In this document: positions 54,889 through 57,718 of the stretch, piece after piece
Layout of the letters: every line of letters starts with the position of its first letter
Position numbering within the stretch: position 1 is the first letter of the stretch
Source: JAXMBN01 sp046349875
GTDB lineage: Bacteria; Planctomycetota; Planctomycetia; Pirellulales; Pirellulaceae
Direction of reading: 5' to 3'
DNA: 57,718 bases
NCBI GenBank assembly: GCA_046349875.1
Contig: JAXMBN010000034.1
Span: forward strand, 1-57,718
Position numbers and translations under genes: made by a program
Notes under the pieces: generated by a model
Database searches by the model: none
Told to the model about the DNA's origin: nothing
What the model saw: the letters and a program-made list of their open reading frames with translations, nothing else

Positions 54889-54944
54889 GCAGCGCAGCGG
54901 ACCATTGATTAGGATTCGCCATGGTCTCCGTTCATCAAATAAAT

Positions 54945-55292
54945 ATGTCAATCGCCCGGTTGCCGCCGAGAGACTTTCATTTCAGGACATGCCCGATCCG
55001 GCAACTCGAGTCGACTTACTAGTCGCAGCACATTGGGAATTGTGTTACGCACCATTTCGATACTCATCTACGGCGAATGGTTTTCGTCATTGGTACCATT
55101 GGTCACATATTCTTAATTCATCTGATTGGATTCAGCACATCTCCATCCATCTTCGTGATCTCTGCGTGCTTCGTGGTAGCCTTCATTTCCCTTCCGTTTG
55201 AAGTCAGACGCAACCCAACCGACCCTATGACACAAAGAATCCATTATGAGTTTACGATCGCATTCGACGAAGAGTGGTGGTCAAACGGTTAA
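54945..55292 (+). pseudogene. Hypothetical membrane protein, plus strand, broken
   Basis: ATG at 54945 opens MSIARLPPRDFHFR, the signal moves to MPDPATRVDLLVAAHWELCY, and later to HIFLIHLIGFSTSPSIFVIS with FISLPFEVRRNPTDP and ending in EFTIAFDEEWWSNG at 55292. The pieces form a small protein of about 115 residues with two helices. It is the only well-supported plus-strand gene in the right part. Family not named. Confidence 0.45.
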
Positions 55293-55298
55293 ACCGAA

Positions 55299-55335
55299 CG
55301 AGTTTCCATTTCAACAAAGCGGTTTCGGCAACTCG
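55299..55335. repeat. Spacer hairpin between convergent genes
   Basis: CGAGTT (55299-55304) and AACTCG (55330-55335) enclose a 25-base loop containing CAACAAAGCGGTTTCGGC. GGTTAAACC, itself a palindrome that contains a GTTRRRY match, lies just before at 55288-55296. Confidence 0.5.
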
Positions 55336-55354
55336 CGTGCAGGCTTGGTTCTGC

Positions 55355-55927
55355 CTACTCTTCCTTTCTGAGTGACGTAATATGCTCTCGAGGCGGCGGC
55401 CCAATTAAAACAGCTACAAATGCCATCGGTTTCTCGCCCTGAACCTGCTTTTTCTCTCCGCTGGGCCACTGATACAGAACCGGCTCAACGGTTCGAGAAC
55501 CAGGTTCATCAACCAGTTTGACTCTCGCCTCATAACCTGCGGCCGGTGCCCAGCCACCGACGCTTACCAATACCCGTCCGTTGATGCGCTCTGGAATGTC
55601 TCCGCTGACGGGACAAAAAGCCGAGTTGCCGAGACGTCCGTCCCATACGCAATTATCGACGCTATCGTCCTCAAGTAGCCCGTCACAAATTGGAACCCAA
55701 TTTGTGACAGCGAAATACTCGGACGCGTTCATTTGCTTGAGTTGCTCTGCTACCCAGGATTCGACGGCAGGGCCGTCCTGCTTCGGAGTGCGATCGGTCA
55801 CCGGTACGATCACCTTGACGAACACCTGATTGAATCGCTGCCGCTCAATCGATGCTGGCGTTGCATTCTGAATGGGGCGCTCGGCAGCAAAGGTCGTGAG
55901 CGCGTATAAAACCAGTATCAGGGTCAT
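55355..55927 (-). CDS. Secreted hypothetical protein
   Basis: A 190-residue protein from ATG 55927 with signal peptide MTLILVLYALTTFAA. The mature part has cysteines (VPICDG, DNCVWDG, AFCPVSGD) and VSVGGWAPAAGYEARVKL. No family is recognised. Its length and composition are consistent with a periplasmic domain. Intact. Confidence 0.65.
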   Translation of the reverse strand: MTLILVLYALTTFAAERPIQNATPASIERQRFNQVFVKVIVPVTDRTPKQDGPAVESWVAEQLKQMNASEYFAVTNWVPICDGLLEDDSVDNCVWDGRLGNSAFCPVSGDIPERINGRVLVSVGGWAPAAGYEARVKLVDEPGSRTVEPVLYQWPSGEKKQVQGEKPMAFVAVLIGPPPREHITSLRKEE

Positions 55928-56053
55928 GCTTCGGCATCTCATTCTTGATCTCCAAACCTTTCATTCGGACCGAAATCGCCGCCATTTCTAAATCAATTGA
56001 AACATCGTTGGCGGTGCCGTGCAACTCGCAGATCATTACGAATACAAGCGGAA

Positions 56054-56521
56054 TTAGCGCGGCGTCGAAGGACTTGGATGAGCAGAAGCGTGGTCAACTA
56101 TGTAAACCCACCCTTCACCCTTTTTCTTCGCGATGACTGAGAACCGACCTGCCAAGCTAACAGCATTGCCTCCGGCCTTTGGAGACATAGAGAGAGTGAA
56201 GTCGCCCCAACCAACCGAAAGATCCCCAGAGGTTTGGTAATGAGCGTTGGCAAAGGTTGCACCAGTCACGGTATTTACAGCGAATAGGTCCGCGTAAGAC
56301 TTGCGATTGGCCTCTCGTCCCTTTACTTGAGGGGCGTCGGGAAGCCACATCACAGCGTCCTCGTCATAAACCGCGAGGATGGCGCTGAGATCGTTGGCGA
56401 TGATCGCCTTACGCCATGCTTCGTCGACCGCTTGAGCGCCATCGGGTACTGCCGTTGATATGGCGAAGATCATAGAACAAGAGATCAGCGCTAGAATAAG
56501 CGCGCAAGAAAAACGTTTCAT
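56054..56521 (-). CDS. DUF4440/SnoaL-like secreted protein
   Basis: A 155-residue protein with a signal peptide (CALILALISCSMIFAIST) and an NTF2-like domain of the SgcJ/DUF4440 type: VDEAWRKAIIANDLSAILAV, YDEDAVMWLPDAP, VKGREANRKSYADLFA and GWGDFTLSMSPKAGG ending WVYIVDHASAH. Members are small cone-shaped folds that bind or act on ligands; no reaction can be assigned. Intact; a 61-bp spacer separates it from the next gene upstream. Confidence 0.82.
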   Translation of the reverse strand: MKRFSCALILALISCSMIFAISTAVPDGAQAVDEAWRKAIIANDLSAILAVYDEDAVMWLPDAPQVKGREANRKSYADLFAVNTVTGATFANAHYQTSGDLSVGWGDFTLSMSPKAGGNAVSLAGRFSVIAKKKGEGWVYIVDHASAHPSPSTPR

Positions 56522-56582
56522 GAGGGAGCTTTCTGTACTTCACTGTGTGCTGAATTGTATCAGATCCGTTTACAACGTAAGG

Positions 56583-56879
56583 TCATTTTGCAACCTTTTC
56601 CCAAGTGCTGTCGTCGTAAATCAGGAGCATATGATGCTCTTCTTCACCATCGTCTGCAATGAGCGTTACCTCGTACCACGGATAACCAAACGCATCAATC
56701 TGCCATATTTTCACGACCGGGTTTTCGGCGATGATTCGATCGATGGTGTCAGCCGTATATCCAGCCATCTCAGCACCGCGCGCAAGCTCACCTTCGCGCT
56801 GTTGAAGATCGGCGTCTGAGACGCGAAGAATTCGTATGTAATCACCGACCCGAAGGCTTGTAAGAGGATTTGTTGTCAT
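56583..56879 (-). CDS. Small hypothetical protein
   Basis: A 98-residue soluble protein: SLRVGDYIRILRVSDADLQQ, GAEMAGYTADTIDRIIAENP, VVKIWQIDAFGYPWYEVTLI and DGEEEHHMLLIYDDSTWE. The GDYIRI opening suggests a small beta-barrel related to YorP/SH3-like domains, which is an inference only. The frame is clean. Confidence 0.65.
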   Translation of the reverse strand: MTTNPLTSLRVGDYIRILRVSDADLQQREGELARGAEMAGYTADTIDRIIAENPVVKIWQIDAFGYPWYEVTLIADDGEEEHHMLLIYDDSTWEKVAK

Positions 56880-57027
56880 TTGTTTTACTGGCTATGGCGA
56901 CGTCAAGCATCGATCGATTAGCCATGCCGCCTCCCCATCGGCTCGAAATCCAAACGAGACCAAACCGAAGACGAAAAACTCAATTGTTTTTTAGGATCCA
57001 GGTACGCTCAACATGAAAGTCGTTTGT

Positions 57028-57546
57028 TCAGCGAAATACGACAATGGTATCTGCAACTTTGTCGCCAAAACGCTGTTTGTCTCGGGACATTACGATTCTA
57101 GCTGCCGCGGGAAGTGCACCAAGCAACAAAGGATTTACTTCTACTGTCCTAAACAATGTTCGAATCAAAATCTGCTTGATTGAACATCGATCACCGTTGT
57201 ATGCAATGATCTTCAAGCCCAAGATGAACTTTCCAGGCGTAGCGCTGAAGAAGATCTCAAAGACAAAATAGTATGCCAAGTAAAACATAGCCAAACAGAT
57301 TGCTTGAGTGACAATCCAATCTTCCGGAAGCAGCTTAGCGACGAGGACACCAACAATCGCAGCAATAATATTGTCGAGAATGGCAGCCATATGTCTGGGC
57401 AAGGCAGTTCCTGCCGGTGAAACACGTGGACATCTTTCCAATTTGTTTTGGCCAATACGATCGAAATTCTCAGAGTTGCAGGGATTCAGGTTGGGAATCA
57501 CCGTTTCTTCTTGCTGAGATTGGCGCGGCTGATATGGATTGGTCAC
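57028..57546 (-). CDS. RDD family membrane protein
   Basis: A 172-residue RDD protein with a soluble N-terminus of about 45 residues and three helices. The first RDD arginine region is LPRHMAAILDNIIAAIVGVL, and GKFILGLKIIAYNG and RTLFRTVEVNPLLLGALPAA follow. RDD proteins are thought to be membrane transport or scaffold proteins. It is complete, with 172 bp remaining to the window's right edge. Confidence 0.8.
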   Translation of the reverse strand: MTNPYQPRQSQQEETVIPNLNPCNSENFDRIGQNKLERCPRVSPAGTALPRHMAAILDNIIAAIVGVLVAKLLPEDWIVTQAICLAMFYLAYYFVFEIFFSATPGKFILGLKIIAYNGDRCSIKQILIRTLFRTVEVNPLLLGALPAAARIVMSRDKQRFGDKVADTIVVFR

Positions 57547-57566
57547 GAAACCATACTTTCTTCTAA

Positions 57567-57610
57567 GGTTGAACGGCGAGCATCACTAAGCATAAGGAGT
57601 TGATTCAACC
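57567..57610. repeat. Spacer hairpin near right edge
   Basis: GGTTGAA (57567-57573) and TTCAACC (57604-57610) form a perfect seven-base inverted repeat around 30 bases, just upstream of the RDD gene start. The remaining bases to 57718 show no supported gene. Confidence 0.4.
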
Positions 57611-57718
57611 CAAGTCATATCGGCCGACCGAATGTTTCGTGTGCATGTCGTCTACACGAACGAAGCAATCGAAGTGTCTTGGTTCAACGGCAATTGGAAA
57701 GGTCGCGGGTGAATTAGC

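Noticed and set aside
54671..55201. Plus-strand open frame of 176 codons
   Set aside because: Its first half runs antisense to a membrane-anchored gene and its residues are Cys/Arg-rich noise. Only the part after 54945 has protein character, and that is spread over several frames.
38703..57718. Integron attC sites
   Set aside because: Isolated GTTTAAC and GTTAAAC words occur, but I could not find matched RYYYAAC and GTTRRRY cores with the expected arms at gene boundaries, and no integrase is present. Kept as a hypothesis only.
1..57718. CRISPR array, tRNA or rRNA
   Set aside because: No regularly spaced identical repeats with unique spacers were seen; the 45-bp units are directly tandem with no spacers. 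No tRNA cloverleaf or rRNA sequence was recognised.

Overview
The window looks like chromosomal DNA of a planctomycete of the Pirellulales type. The support is the gene content: large Ser/Thr kinases fused to RDD membrane domains, a secreted sulfatase, a PQQ-like beta-propeller protein, DUF3500 and DUF2314 proteins, and many short secreted or membrane proteins opening with an FSI/FSL-type hydrophobic N-terminus. Shine-Dalgarno sequences are weak or absent at many starts. I found no tRNA, rRNA, CRISPR array, transposase or integrase.

Left part (1-38.7 kb) is ordinary planctomycete backbone. It holds a partial PlsC-type acyltransferase, a kinase-RDD protein, and a sulfatase followed by an esterase-PhoD fusion. 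A minus-strand nucleotide-sugar cluster follows: rfbB, a reductase resembling plant NRS/ER, rfbA, a WbpA/WecC-type dehydrogenase, and further downstream a broken FAD oxidoreductase. Then come DUF3500, pfkA, a PQQ protein, a DUF2314-ankyrin protein, a class IV aminotransferase behind a large secreted protein, a kinase with a degenerate receiver next to a PPP-type phosphatase, a HEAT/LRR/PDZ protein, mutY, a multipass membrane protein, a B3/B4-domain protein and a short UvrA-like ABC ATPase.

Right part (38.7-57.7 kb) is different. It holds about 25 short genes, nearly all on the minus strand and mostly below 250 codons, with spacers that often contain hairpins. Recognisable members are DinB/DUF1572, a dual-specificity phosphatase, a HAD hydrolase, an alpha/beta hydrolase, a macro domain, a zinc-ribbon (zf-trcl) protein, a DUF4440 protein and an RDD protein. 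The rest are lineage-specific hypotheticals. The content and layout recall a mobile gene-cassette array, but I could not match the attC consensus.

A striking property of the window is the number of reading-frame breaks. Three conserved genes on the left have one each, the UvrA-like gene has at least five, and about half of the short genes on the right have one to three. Between breaks the protein stays well conserved with almost no nonsense codons. This fits indel errors in the assembly at least as well as gene decay. Broken genes are listed as pseudogenes with that caveat, and the frame-corrected product is described.

Other structure includes a 45-bp tandem repeat present at two sites about 43.6 kb apart, a TTCGTG-based 9-mer repeat, two good intrinsic terminators, and several strong hairpins without U-tracts.
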